Assembly: GCA_016785225.1 (NCBI GenBank)
Contig: JAFBJZ010000831.1
Location: 3,544,001 to 3,608,000, forward strand
Reading direction: 5' to 3'
Source: Psettodes erumei
Lineage: Eukaryota > Chordata > Actinopteri > Pleuronectiformes > Psettodidae
Length of the DNA stretch: 64,000 nt
Part shown: one piece after another, positions 26,504 to 39,652 of the stretch
Numbering within the stretch: position 1 is the first letter of the stretch
Layout of the letters: each line of letters starts with the position of its first letter
The notes under the pieces: generated by a model
What the model saw: only the letters and a program-made list of their open reading frames with translations
What the model was told of the DNA's origin: nothing
Databases searched by the model: none
Program-made: the position numbers and the translations under genes

Positions 26504-28639
26504 GGAATTCAGAAACAACTGGAAATTTGTCATTTCAACATGGCAAGTCTGTTGAGACCTATTTTCAGACTGTCCTTAGTAAAACTACACAGTAGATAAA
26601 AAACAAAACAAAACAATGAAGCTCATTTATAAAGCTGAAATACATTGGTCATACCCTCATAAAACACTAATGCTCATATTTTTGTTGCCTAAATCCAGTA
26701 TTTTCTGTTTTCTTCAACAATGTTAGAGGTTGTATGATAAGGACATGGCCTGTTTATTCTCAGTTCCTTCCTCCTTGCCATCACCCAAACACATTTGTGC
26801 CTCTGTCCAGATGTGCGTTTGCACATCTCTTGTCACTGCTGTAGTCTCTTTTCCAGTTCTTTGTTGCTTGTAGAGCTCATCACATAATAACCGAGTGGAG
26901 CGCAGAGCTGACTGGATGCACATTGGGCGAATCATTAATTATATTACAGCAGCTATTAGAGATTTCTGAGCATAATCTGATAAATAAGCAATGTCTCATG
27001 ACTGAGAGTGAAAAGATAATGATTTACTCTGACAGTAATATAACTAACAATGCCACAACTTTCATGCAATTAATTGTGGTGAACACATATTTCTTGTTCT
27101 TGGATATGCTTCCTTGATCTCTTCATTTTTCCACTGATCACTCTTGTCATATAATATTATATCTACCGCATATTAATGATGCATCACAAATATTTACTGT
27201 CAGTAGTGGCAGCATAGTGGAGTGCATAAAAGCTCCCAACAAAACCATACAGATGGCTTTAATCTTTTGTGTAACCTATGCTTCATGTTTGCTAAGCAAG
27301 ATCCAGTTTTATTGTGGGAGTAAATGAGCAGATATTTACAAAGTGAGCTGCACTCCTGCAACACAAGCTGTAGATATCGTATGAAATGCATGAGCAGGCT
27401 GCATTTTCATGCACAATATTTAGTTGATGTTGTTATTGATTATGCCGAATAATGATTGACAGCGTTTGAAGGTGTTTCTTTTTGAGAGATGAACAAATGA
27501 TGACGAATATGATTGAACATATCATGCTTGCTGTGCTGCAGCAGGCTGTTTGACTGTGGTCCTGCAGCGGGAAGAAGGAACAGGTGAACACTGTCAAGCG
27601 GCTGAGCCAGACAAGCCAATAAACCAGCCTCAGGACACTGCTGACTGATGCAAAACTTGCCTTTAGTCCTACCTCGTTCCTCAACTGTACTGCTGCTTCA
27701 CTGAAAACTGAGTACATGTTAAAACATATACTGTCCCAAAGTTATGGTGCAAGCTTGAGCATACAGTACAGTATGAACAAAATGGCATTTAACCAGCTCG
27801 GCTGTTCTTATATGGATTTTTCTTTCTCGAGAACTGATGTGTGCAGTTTCCCCCTGTGACTTTGAAAGTGTCTCCTTAAAGTAGTACATGTTTGTATCTG
27901 TTTCTGTGTTTGGGGCTTTTATGTGCATGACCTAATTCCACAGCGAGCAAGGAATCTGCAGTGATGGCTGCATGGTCGTGTGCATGTGTGCGCACGCGCA
28001 CTTGTGTTTGTGTGTGTGATTGAGTGCGCACACGTCCTCCTCCCTCCCCCATTGCTTCCTTGTAAAGCCGACAGAGAGCACACTAAGTTCATCTAAGGAC
28101 AGGGAAATGCTTTTCTTTCCAGTGTGAATCATTTTGGAAAAATGAGCCTCTGGACTGAATTGCCCCAGCAATTTGGCATGTTTCTCCATTCTGCTTCATT
28201 GTCTATTTTGGCTGAACTTGCAGTTCTTCATTTCACTGCCAAGAAAACTTCAGGTCCTATACAACAGGCAAAGCCAGTTTCTGAGTCAACTGCGGCCTGT
28301 AAGCAAATAAAATAAATCTCCGCAGAATACTGCCATAGCTTCCTGTTTAGCTGTGAATTCCAAAGAGAAAAGATCGAGCCATGTCTGCACTGTAAATGTA
28401 GTGTTCCCCACTCCTAGAAACAGAGAATACCCCTATGTTGGCTTTACACCTTCAGATTAAAATTGTACAGGTGAAATGAGACTATCCCACTTTTTATAGA
28501 TGTTTTTGATGTATTTTGATTAAGGCACTTGCCATTTTAAAAGAAGGTTTCTGCTCTTGCACTCACAAAACTCTGCAGTGCAGTGAAAAGAAAGTGTGAG
28601 TGGGAGAGGTTTTGGGATGTAGACAAGGAGGAAGGGAGG

Positions 28640-28990
28640 GCGATGAAGGGGAGGGGGAGTTTTTAATTTTGCAGTCAGCCAGCCCCCTTATAATTCTGCT
28701 GGTTCCCCCATCAGAGGGAGCAGAGCGGGGGAAAGGGAGTGGCCTGTGTTGAGGTTTGCATGAGCCAGTGGTGGGCTGTGGTCGCCGGCAGCTGGGCTCT
28801 CACTACCTATGTCCCTCCAGTTCCAGCCTGAATTATGAGGGCTCGGGAATGGCAGCCAGCCTAATTACAATGACTGATTGCCCGTCCGTTGGCATTTCTC
28901 AGACCGTGATTGTCGTGTGTGCGGGATATGAGGGCGAAGGAGGAGGGCCATTTCTCATTGGCCTTCCCCTTTCTTTCTTTGCATGAGAAC
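28640..28990. promoter_or_regulatory. possible conserved regulatory segment
   Basis: This stretch is of higher complexity than its surroundings. It has homeodomain-type CCTAATTACAATGA at about 28859-28872 and an NF-Y-like CATTGGC at about 28957, plus GC-rich patches. No open frame or splice sites bracket it. The enhancer suggestion is inference from composition and motifs only. Confidence 0.25.
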
Positions 28991-30175
28991 AGCCAGAGAT
29001 TGAGATCTGATTGGTTGGAGAGAAAAATAGATGTTTCATGATTTGGCAAGGCAGAATTGGTGGAAAGCCAGAGACAGGTGATGTTGCACTGATGGTGCAT
29101 TGTAGCCAATTCGGTCAGTTCAATTCAGTTCTACCATAAAAGGCATATTAAATCTATTAACATGTTTTTAATGCTGATAACATTCGCTGATACTTAAATG
29201 TGTCACATCTTCAACCTGTTGACTTCTTACTCTGTGTCCTCAAGCGTTTTCCTCATCTATCCTACTGGCATTGTAAAAATGAAAATAAAGAAGGAAAAAA
29301 GAGAGGTCTTGAATTGGCCGTTTGTATGTCAGCAGAGCACTCAGTGGTGTGACGTGTGTGTTAAGTGGGAGCTGGTTTGAGTTGGTCTGCCCTGCTTTGT
29401 CCACTGCTTCGGCTTTTGTTCCTCCCGTAATGAATTGTGGAAGCCTTGGCTTCAGCTGGAGTGTCTCATAGCAACTGAAAAGAGAGAAGGAGAGCTGGTA
29501 AATGGAGAAAGGGCCAGGGGAGATCATGTGTTTCTTTCAAAAGGGCATGACAGACCAGGCAATCGTTTTGGGCATCTCGCAAAGAGGAAAAGGCAAAGTG
29601 GACGATTCGTCTCGCAGCCGTTACATCATCATTTATTACCTTTATTTCACATCAGTGTGTAGGGGCCTGAGGTAGCAGTGTGTGTTCTTTGATTTTTTAG
29701 TCAGTCTGATCTGATGAGAGACCAGTTTTGAGTTCTACCCTTCTAAGTGTTTCATATGGATGATGAACATACTACTGTTTTTTCATTTTCCAACTCAAAA
29801 AGTGCTACACCCTTTTCATCATTCACCTGTCGCTGCCACTCGTATTCCATGCCTGCTGATGGTTAAGCATCTTGAATTTCTAGTGGCACTGTTGATTAAC
29901 TGAAACCCAGTACCATTCTGTGCCACTTCTCAAGTCAACTGGCAACTTTTGCCTGAACCTGTGTGTGTGTGTAAGCATGTGTGAGTTTGTCTTGAGTGCA
30001 CGTGTGTTCACAGTAGCGTGAACCCACGTGAGCATTTGAGCAGATGTGTGTGCGTGTTCACACCAGGCTAGTTTTTTATTAACCGGCGGCCAGTGCCGAA
30101 GCCCGGCCATGTTTGCCCTGTGACCCAGACACTACCTGTCTGCTGCCATGGTTACAGGGGCAGAACAGGTTTAGT

Positions 30176-30220
30176 GGCCTGACTCCAGGGATTACTTTCC
30201 CTGGTCTTAACAGTCAGGCC
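30176..30220. other. short imperfect hairpin
   Basis: GGCCTGACT at 30176-30184 pairs with AGTCAGGCC at 30212-30220. Inside it CCAGGGA (30185-30191) pairs with TCCCTGG (30198-30204), leaving a TTACTT loop and a 7-nt bulge on the 3' side. The stem has 16 pairs, shorter than the roughly 33-bp stem of a typical miRNA precursor, so it is described only as a structured element. Confidence 0.5.
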
Positions 30221-33200
30221 TGTGCCCCAGTGGCTGTAAAATGGACCAAACTGCACCCTAACAGTTAAGGGAGCGCCACAGTTTGCCCTGGTGGCCTTTA
30301 AAGCTGTCCTAAGTGCTGTGTAAGGGATTAGACCTGTACAACGTAATTGCTCTGGTGTCAGTGACTGTCCCTTTGTGATCTGGTTCACTTGTAGTGATAA
30401 GCTCTCATAAATGAAGGAGCTCCCGGTGCACACTGGATTCAGGTCTGTGCTTGAGCTAAAACATATGTTGAATCCATTTTCTTTGTCTCTGACAGCCAAA
30501 GATTTTGTCGCCAACACAATTATAAATTTTCCACCCATCCTGACAATATTTTTTCTTTCTGTTTACCCAACAGATCAGTGGAGGGTGAGAAAACAGAGGC
30601 CCTGAAACAATCACTGTGAGTTGAGATATTCTATTCGACTGCATTACTGTATATTTTACAGATGCTGATTTCATTCTGGTCACCACTTATATATGTTGTG
30701 CATTACACATCTGCTGTGTAACATGACTCTTAACATTGCACAGTTGAGAGGTGATACTGTGCAAACGTGTGAGAGGGATGTTTTAGCTTTTAAGGCCTCT
30801 CTGCTGCACAGAGGCACGGTTCTCACTCTTTCTCCCTTTACACTTCATTCCAAGAATGTGCAGAACAGACTGTAACTACTTGAAACGATTAAAGTAAAGT
30901 GCACAGGTCATTCTGTGCGTGTTCTTTCTGTGTCAGTGACCTTGGAAACAATTGAACATGGCACCAGGACTTGATTTGCTGCCCACCCCAAGAAGCCAGT
31001 CTTGTCTGGCTGACCAGATTGGTGTTGACATTTTTATTGCCATTCACTGACTGTTCATTGTTATTTATGTTGCCTTTGATTTAGTGATCGAACGCTCAGG
31101 TCAACCTCCCCACATGGCTGCAATGCTAAAGGCTATAGAGCTGGCTGGTGCGCTGAGGGTCAGTATGCTCTGGCCCAGATTTTTGGTGACTTAGCAGAAT
31201 CACAAAGACCTCACTTTTTCTCTCCAGTGACTTGCAGTCTTACAGGTGTCCACCAGATGCTGCAGGCTGCCTGCGCTGTCCCTTGCATGTCATTCAGTGG
31301 AAGATGTAATATCCACTTTGGAGCAAAGGGTTGGAACTGTTTCCATGGTGTTAGGATTAAATGTAATTTAGCTGTGCATCATAGAAAATAGGTCCCATTT
31401 CAGGCTATTAAGTAGCTTTGATGATGCATCCTTTGCAGAAAGTGGACTGAGGGCAGTGTGATTGAAGACGTGATTTTAATTCCAGTCGTTTAGTTCAAGT
31501 ATTTGGAGAGATGATGAAAGAAGGAGTTTCATATAAAACATTATAATATGTCAGTTTTAACCACTGTTTGGGGGTTTGCTGTTTTTTTTTAACCACAGCT
31601 TTCAAATTACAGTCATGCATCAAAAGTTGTAAGGGATTCATGAAAGAATGTTCAAAATGAAACGCAGTGCAAAATTAAGAGCTGTAAATACAGCATTCAT
31701 CTGAAAACTTCAGTCTTCTGACAGTATTTTATGTGTCTCGTGTAAACCTGCACTGGTTAAGAGGGAAGGAGGGCCTGGATCTCATGCCAAGCAGAGCAGC
31801 TTCACAGTTAACTTTGTGAACAAAGTCAGCCCCGCCGCAAGGCATGCTGGGAAGCTGCTGCTGGCGAAACTGCCTGCCAACGTCCGGACTAGCGGCTCTG
31901 AAAATCTTGCAAGGGCTGAAAATGAAGTTTGGAAGTAGGAATAAGAGTGGCAACAAAGCAGAGAGCTCTCACAGCTGTAGGCTCAGCCTTCTCTTAAAGA
32001 GAGAGCACCAAAACATTCCTCAGTCATGGACGGGGCTGGGGTACGGGGGGGGTGCTGTAGTAAAGTGTACTTCAGATGTACTGTTGATCGACAAATCAGA
32101 GCTTGGGTCAGTTTGGTTTTGGAATTACTTTTGAGTTACGATTGGATGTTGCATTTAAAAAGCTTATTTCGACTGATATGATTTAATGTATCGCTTATGC
32201 AGTTACATTGGAATTCATAGTGCGTGTATGTTTGTTTGTTAAGCTGTATTTATCAACGAACACTTTATACCAGTTTACTATATTAACTCACATGGGTTTT
32301 GGAAGTTTTAGCTTCAGATAATTAGAGTTTGAGGTGTACTAATGACTTGGACTTTTCCAAGGCTACGTGATTAAACTATTATTATTAGTGTCTTCTATCA
32401 TAGCTTAACCTTATCTTACCTTAATGCAAAAAACAATATGTTGTTCTGTTGTGTGTTATAACTAAAAAGCCTTGTGGCATTAGAATTTCCTGTTTCAGAA
32501 AAAGGCTTTATTGTCTTGCTCAAGGGCATTTGAAATTCCCTGTTGCTGGAGTCAAAGCTTCTACCTTTTAGCTGACTCTAATTGCAAGAATACACACTAC
32601 ATCAACAGTTTTCAATTTTTAGGGGGAGTTGTGAGGCTTGCTTACGGCTAGACTCGCATTAGTTTTGATATGAAAATAATTTGTGTTGTTAATTTCTAAT
32701 TAGAATTTCCTTTTTGAAAGTCAGTGTCAATATTGAGCACAGGCCTGCGGGACATTGCAGTGCGAGCGTGGCATTGTCGGTCAGAACGGACTGTAGCGGT
32801 GGTGGTCAGCTTTGCGCTGTGGAAGCAGCCGAAGCTCAGCGCAGTGGCAGGCAGCCTGGAGGGTCCTGAGCCTTCACTTCACAGCTCCCTGTTTGGCTCT
32901 CACACACATTGTGCTATTCAGAGACCAGACCGTATATTCACCCTGCTCCAGGCACCCCACCATTGTGAGAGTGAGCTCATTTGAAAAGCCTTCAGGATTT
33001 TTTTTTTTTTTGGTGCAAGCAAGTCAGCGCTATTTGCATTTGTTCCAGTCTCGAAGATTTTACAGGTCAATTGAGACAGGCGGATATCGAAGCATGCCAA
33101 AGAGAGCTTTCCTCTTCATCCTCATCTTCATCATCCCCTTGTCCTTGCTTGTTTCACCGAGTCTCAGACTCTATTTTCCTAGTTAAGTAGGACTATTGCT

Positions 33201-33343
33201 CTGTTTTCTTTAAGAAATGAACTGATTTGCCACAAAAGGGTGCAGTTTTAGAAAATTAGTCCTTTGAATTTAAGCCCTATTGTCATACTTTCTCAGACAA
33301 GCATGCAGCCATATCTCTCTTTTTCTCCCTGTCTGTTGATTAG

Positions 33344-33405
33344 GGGCAGAAATACCTTTGTTGGCATCTAGGGTAGCAACAGGGGATCAGATAGAGGAGG
33401 CAGGG
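33344..33405 (+). ncRNA. candidate host-transcript exon (62 nt)
   Basis: The exon is preceded by a long pyrimidine tract and acceptor (ATCTCTCTTTTTCTCCCTGT ... GATTAG, AG at 33342-33343) and followed by the donor GTAAGT at 33406. The exon body begins GGGGCAGAAATACC and is stop-containing in some frames. The paired signals in the correct order on the let-7 strand support an exon, but such pairs also arise by chance. Confidence 0.35.
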
Positions 33406-33575
33406 GTAAGTGCCAGCCTTTCATTCCTGGCCTCCTGGCAGGCACACTGCAGTCAGGCCGGGCATGGGTGAGGCCAGAGCCAGCAAACCAAGACAGTATT
33501 CAGACAAAAACACCTAATCACTTTAATTAGCCCAAGCCTACCATGTTGAGCTTGCTATCAGGTTTGTTTGTTGCC

Positions 33576-33606
<31 letters not shown>

Positions 33607-34454
33607 CAGAGAGGGAGTACATTATAATTATAGATGTTCAGATGCCATAATATGCACAAGTGCAAATATACAAGTTTGGGTCTGAGTAAAGTCTCAGCTC
33701 TTTCTAGTGGTTCATAATGTTATTTCCAATTAGGTAGCCTTATTCATGAGTGTATAAACCATGTAAAAATGAAAATTACGTCTTAGACCGAATGAAAATA
33801 AATTCAGACATTTATTATTGAAAATTTGACTGGTCTAACCCTGCAGACAAATATGGGACCTTAATACAAAGTATTTCAGTAAAACAAAAAACAAAAATCA
33901 AGTTTTGACCAATATATGGGGCAGAAAGGTCTTTTAAACAAACTCATATCAGAATTTAGCTTATATTGTTATGACTAATGTCTTGTAACACAACATTATC
34001 AAAAATAGCAACAATATAGTGTAGTTCAGTATATGGTCATAGAAATAGTAGCTTTTTAATTTGTTTTCATGATAGTTGAGGTTTCCCTATGGTGCATGTG
34101 TTTGACTAAAAGTCACAGTCTTTCAGTCTTTCTGTCACCAAAGTTGTCACATGACCTGCAGTTCTGATTTTCTCCACTGTGCTAAAATAACTGCAATGCA
34201 CAATTTTATCTGAGGAAGCATAATATGCATATCTTTAGAAAACCTTATTAGATGAACCATTTTATGGCTTTCTTTCTCTCTCTTTATTTTGTACAAATAC
34301 TTGTTGATGTGTACACAGACGCATTGCAGATTTATTGTTTCAACACATATTTACACTAGGTTAAAATGGCTGTAGTGGCTGATTAAGGTTTATTTAAAGA
34401 AAACTGGTGGAAATACTGAGTCTGAAAAAAACTAGCTGCCAATTTGGATGGTAA

Positions 34455-34950
34455 TCCCAAAAACTTAATTTCAAGGCGCGAGCACACGCTGACATTGAGT
34501 GAAAAATTACAGTAGTCAGTACGTCATGTGCTCTCTCCTCTTTTTGTGTTCCCTGACCTGGCATTGTGATACACAAAACACAAAGTGATTTACGATTTTT
34601 GAAACAAGAACAAGATGGAGACTTCTGGCAATCATTTTAGTTTTCCAGTCATCTATCAGCGGTGATCTCAGCGGTTTAACCTTGAACACCACATTTATCA
34701 TTTCGATGACCGCCAGCGTTAGAAACCACAAACTTGTGAGTTTTATTTGAGGACAGTAAAATTCTATCATCGTGGGGGAAAAGATGTTCCTGCCCCATCT
34801 CTTGCTAACGTGCTTGCTGTAGTGAGCTCGCTTGCTAGCTAACGTTAATTTGTTAGCTAACAAGCACGTAATGAATGCAAGACAAGATGTCTCTGTAAGC
34901 TCTTCACTTCTGTCTTCCACTTTCCTACATTTGAATGTTAACATCTGTGC
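34455..34950. repeat. unclassified segment with TTAGCTAAC palindromes, possible repeat
   Basis: The right part contains the perfect 14-bp palindrome TTGTTAGCTAACAA (34850-34863), nearby GCTAGCTAACGTTAA, and flanking 9-bp inverted repeats ACGTGCTTG (34808-34816) and CAAGCACGT (34861-34869). GCTAACGTTAGC-like strings are frequent in fish interspersed repeats. A 142-codon minus-strand frame (34516-34944) crosses it but has no recognisable domain. The family and boundaries are unknown. Confidence 0.3.
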
Positions 34951-35011
34951 AAGCTCAGTGCAAGTGCTTCAGCAGCTTCAGCCTTATGTGAAGGGGTTAA
35001 CGTGACCGTCA

Positions 35012-35031
35012 GTGTGTGTGTGTGTGTGTGT
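35012..35031. repeat. (GT)10 microsatellite
   Basis: Ten GT units following CGTGACCGTCA. Short ordinary dinucleotide repeat. Confidence 0.95.
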
Positions 35032-35739
35032 TGTCCATCTGTCCATTGGTGAAAATGGCCATATGACTTGGTGCTCTGGCAGGACAGGAATCTGTCTGAG
35101 AGTCACGATGTCCTGGTCAGTGGGAGGATGTGACGTCTTCTCGGCAGACGGGATGTCAGTGGGAGTCATCTCATCTCTCAGGGGAAAGAGGTGGCACCAG
35201 GATAGAGTCGGCACTTTCAACACTGAGCTGACTCCCTTATTCAGAGATTCATGCATTACAAGCATGACAGAGACAGAGGTCAAAGCTACAGCATCAAGAT
35301 AAGAGTGAAGCAGACTTGACATTAAAATGTCTTTTTTTTTTGTTGCCTTGACCATTCACATGATCATTGTGATGCATGTGCCCCATTGTTTAACCTGTTA
35401 GGAGCTTCAGTTGGTTGGTATTTAAAAAAGGAGGTTAATCTTTTCCAACCCAATAATCCTTAGTTAACATCAGGTAAGTTTGACATGCTTTCCTGGACTT
35501 TAACTTTCTGCCACTATTTGTGGCAATCCAAGCTCTCCCAAGGTTGTTAAACCACACAACAGAGATTATTTGTTTAATTCATTCATTCATATTTGACTCT
35601 GATGGACTTGTTAGACAGTAGATGGGGCTCTATTTGTGATCCCACCATGGGGTCATCCTCTTAGCAAACCTTGTGGCCCCATCCTCCCTAATGTATGAAC
35701 CTGGCAGGACCAGGATGGCTTGGTTCTCCTTTTCCGTGC

Positions 35740-36260
35740 CCCCTCCCCCCACCAGACACAGTGATGGCACTCAGTGCCAGAGACACCCCTCCCACCCCTC
35801 CCTTCCCTTCACCAACACTCTTCTCTCCTCTCCTCCCTCCCTTCCCTCTCTGCCGCAGGCAGAGCCAGGCATGGGATCTCCATCTGTGCACAAAGGAGCC
35901 TCCTCTATCTGCATACGCTGCACATAAAAGGGCCTTTTGTCATGAGCTCTGCACACATGACCGTCCGCCTTTCACCCCACTGGAAAAAAAGATCACTCTC
36001 TCCAGCAATCCAACCCCACCCCCAACACCAGACTCAAGCCCCGTCCCCAGACCCCCACCCAGCCAGATTTTCGTCTGCGGAGAGAGAGAGAGAGAGAGAG
36101 CAAGAGAGTGAGACAGATCCACTCTGAACTTTGACAAACAGAGACAAACATCAGATGGGGCTGCTTCCATCACCGCAACCTCCTTTTTTCTCTTTTTCAT
36201 TTCCCCTTTTTTCATGTCTGCCTTCTCTTTTTTCTCTCTCCTGGTGTCCTTGTGTACACC
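35740..36260. repeat. purine/pyrimidine-asymmetric low-complexity region
   Basis: Pyrimidine-rich sequence (CCCTCCCTTCCC types at 35780-35850 and CTTTTTTCTC types at 36180-36240) surrounds a (GA)n run at 36080-36100. Several open frames cross it only because of the biased composition. It could form triplex-type structures; no gene is supported. Confidence 0.7.
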
Positions 36261-38795
36261 CACTGTGAGGCGTCAATGCGTTATAGCATCTGCCTCACTG
36301 AAATATGAATGTGCTCTCGTTTTTGCTGTCTCTCTTCCTTTCTGCAGTCTCTGACATTTAAGGGGCATTAGTGGTTGGTTTTGTGCCAGGTTACCCACCC
36401 CTCCCACTCCCCATTACACAGGCACAGACTCAGTTGACAGCAGTCCAAGAGCTGATGCTTTTCTCTCCTTGACAATTCACTGCCTTCTGCCTTTGAACCC
36501 CTCGGCCCTAGTAGGCTTCAGCAGACCCAGAGGTATTTGTAATGTGTAGAGATAACAACAACACAAAAAGTCTGTACATGTAAGACCCATATCAAGATGA
36601 CACAAGGTAAAATTCTCCACTGAGACAAATGGGCTGCATGCCATTTTGGCTACTAGAGATGAGAGATATTGGGGATGAGGGATATTGAGTCAGGTTGGGG
36701 ACAGAGCAAAGACACAGAGGCAGGCTAATACACACTGTCAAGTGCATGAGTGCTGCCACAAAAAACGCTTTCCTCAGCATTTCCTTTGAAACACACACGG
36801 CACTGATGCCTTGCTCCCAGCCAAACGAGTGTGGATTTTGGAAAGCCCTCTAGCTCATCTTGCTGTCGCTGCACACAGGCCTGTGGCAGAACGGAAGGAT
36901 AAGACTGACTTCTCCCTCCACCGTCATGTCCTCTGCGTGACCCTTAGCCTCTCTAAGCTGGTGTGAGAGTTCCGAGGCTGTCACATCACAGTTTCCTGTG
37001 TGCTGTCTGCACCTTGAGCCTGATGATGATGATGGGCGGACCAGACAGTGTTACACAGTATATAGTCAGGACAGCTCAGCAGAATTGTCTGTGTGTCTGC
37101 ATGTAATTTACACACAGGAACCCTCTGGAAGGTGTAAACTGTAATGTACTGTCTTTTAATCATGAGGAACAGGACTGTTTGTTCCTACAAAGGTATTCTA
37201 ACATGAGAAATAATGATTACGATGTTAAAAATGAACATCATAAGAATGATAAATTTATTTTCATGACAAGCAGTTCAGTCAACTTTGTATTTAACAATTT
37301 CAGACAAAAAGTTATTGCTTAAAATGTTGAAATAATTTAAATAGCATATTTGATTGCTGTACACTGTAGCCAAGTGTATCTTGCATACCCTGCAGGAGCA
37401 AAGAGCTGTGGAGGAAAACCTTTCTGTCAAACTCACCAGCCAACCTGTTGTAAACTCACATGACTACAGTACAGGACACCTGTGTGAGTGTTAATGTCTC
37501 CCAGCTCTTCAGTGCTCTACTTGCTCATGTAATGGGCACAAACATAATGCAAAATAATAGAGTAGGTCACTTAGCTGTATGAAAAAATTTGTTCGTTCAA
37601 AGAAAGTGGCCAGTTGTTATCTCAAAATGCTGGAAACAGCATCAATGCACTCTACCATAAATGATCAAATTTACATTAATGCATCTTTTACATTATGCCC
37701 TAAGATGACCATTACTTTCATTACCTACATAATCTGAAATATGGACAATGACACAAAGTAAAATACAGAGAAGAACTAATGAATATTATGTTTTTAAAAT
37801 GTGCAACGTACATTTTTAGACCTGTAGAGTGTTGGCAGCAGAACTGTTTTATTTGAAATTTGAAGCATACCTTAAACACATTATTTTGCTGCTCTTAGAA
37901 ATAATATTTGACTGGAATTGAAAAATATCCACTAAATTTGCAGAAATAGCCCATGGAGTAATAAAACCTGTGTTTACGCAGCTGTCCTGTGAAGCGCTGC
38001 TTTTCTCCCGCATAGATAAATATCCTTCTGCTAGTAACATTATGCACATCAATTACAGTCTGTCAGCCCAAGCGGAATTTACTTGATCAGTGTTTTTATC
38101 CATGTCACTTTCAAATCGATATCAGCACTGGTCCCCCATTTTTTAAAGGATGATGCAGATTTTTTTTTCTCGCAGAAAGTTAGAGAAGCAATTATGAAGC
38201 TCATTAAATGGCATTGCTGAAATGGGAACTGGATGAGCATCTGCGATATCTCCCGCCTCACTTGTTGTCTTAGATCAAAGCTATTTTGTGACTGAGTTCA
38301 CTTTGCTGTGGCCATCAGAAGAGAGAAAGTGCTGTGAAGTGTTTCAGGGGCTGGAGGCTCAGTTATTCTGTGTTGGAGAAGGCACCAGAAGGAGAGCATG
38401 TTTATGAAATGGATAAAATGTATTAGGTGCGTGTTTTGCTGTTCTCGGTGGAACAGGGAAGCTCGAGAAAGTGTGCAAGATAACAACACCAGCACGCATA
38501 AAGTGTTTGTCGAGGCAGTGAACCGCTGAGTGCGTACGGCTCGACTGTTGGACTCCGTGCAGCAGCCCTGCGGCACAGACACAGGCGCTTCGACGTGGCC
38601 CCTAAAATGCCAGGCCTTTGCAGTGCTGGCTTAAAGCTGAGGAAGAATAAAACAAAACGGCCATGGCTGCTTAAAGTAGGTGTAAGCAGCCCTCAGGGAA
38701 AAAGGGCAGCGGGAGAGTTCAGGTATGTACTACCCTGGCGCAGACTGTCAAGTGGACAGACAAGGAGAATTTACTTTTTTATTATAATGCATCAG

Positions 38796-38836
38796 TGACT
38801 TTTGAGAATTTTCTGCCAGCACCTCAGCTAACTTAG
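38796..38836 (+). ncRNA. candidate host-transcript exon (41 nt)
   Basis: A T-rich tract (TTTACTTTTTTATTATAATGC) leads to an acceptor ATCAG ending at 38795. The donor CTTAG then GTAAGT at 38837 is near-consensus. A second donor-like site (GTTCAG then GTATGT) lies upstream at about 38722, so the GC-rich stretch 38500-38721 could also be exonic. Weak evidence. Confidence 0.22.
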
Positions 38837-39652
38837 GTAAGTTTATTCACAGTACAGTTTAATTAGCACCGCATATTATCCATTAAACAATACTTCAAAT
38901 TCCATATAAATGGCTCTTTTAATTACTGTGATAACTTGGGCATTACAATAAATATTTCTGTTAAAAGAAGATCTTTGGTTATTATAGGAAAATTTTATAA
39001 TTTTGAAAATTACATTATCCTGCATCGTAATTCATCTTCATTCATACATTACTAACACTTGTGCTATAATACCAAATATAAAAACTGAAAAATCAGGTCC
39101 ATGTTGTATCAGTGTTTGATTCTGGTAATACCACAGGCAGGTCTAAAAAGCTTGGGAGAGCATTTACATACATGATAATATTTAATTTTAAGAATCTTTG
39201 CTATCAGTATTTTCGTCAAGTCGTGACAACCCTCCAGTTTAATCTTTTTCTCATACTGTGTGACCGTTACATGTTTGACTAGCAAAATGAAGGGATCATA
39301 GAGCTTAATCTGTGTCTCAAATGTGAAAAAATACATTCATTTACTTATAATACGTCACAAACAACATTTGAATTTCATTTCTGATGCTGTACCTTGACAT
39401 AAATTGCTTGCTTTAGCTGCCCTAGTTCGTTGCTGCCATGCAAAAGCTGCCCTGATCCAGGACAATATGTTTGGCTGTTGAGGGGCTGCCAGAAGTAGTT
39501 GTTAGTTACAGTTAGGGCGCGTCCCTCTTTGGATAGGTTGTCCACTCTGAGGTCTGATATCGAATCGGTCCATAATTTCCAGCTTGTTCCCAGGAGAAGC
39601 TCTACTTTGCTCTTTTTCTCTCTCTGTCTCTTTTCCTCTTCTTCTTTGACAG

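Larger units (their letters stand above)
24879..33343 (+). other. putative first intron of the host transcript
   Basis: No coding exon is recognised. The stretch contains a T29 run at 25250-25278, the fold-back element at 26120-26503, a moderately complex segment at 28640-28990, and a small hairpin at 30176-30220, described separately. Everything else is AT-rich unique sequence with scattered GT-rich patches (27990-28020, 29960-30060). Intron status depends on the first-exon call at 24.5-24.9 kb. Confidence 0.4.

Noticed and set aside
30152..30538. 128-codon minus-strand frame
   Set aside because: No domain or splice support; overlaps the hairpin segment and probably chance.
34516..34944. 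142-codon minus-strand frame
   Set aside because: No recognisable domain, overlaps palindrome-rich repeat-like DNA, and has no promoter or splice context.
35695..36127. 138- and 117-codon proline-rich frames
   Set aside because: Arise from C-rich and GA-repeat sequence in several frames at once; no conserved motif.
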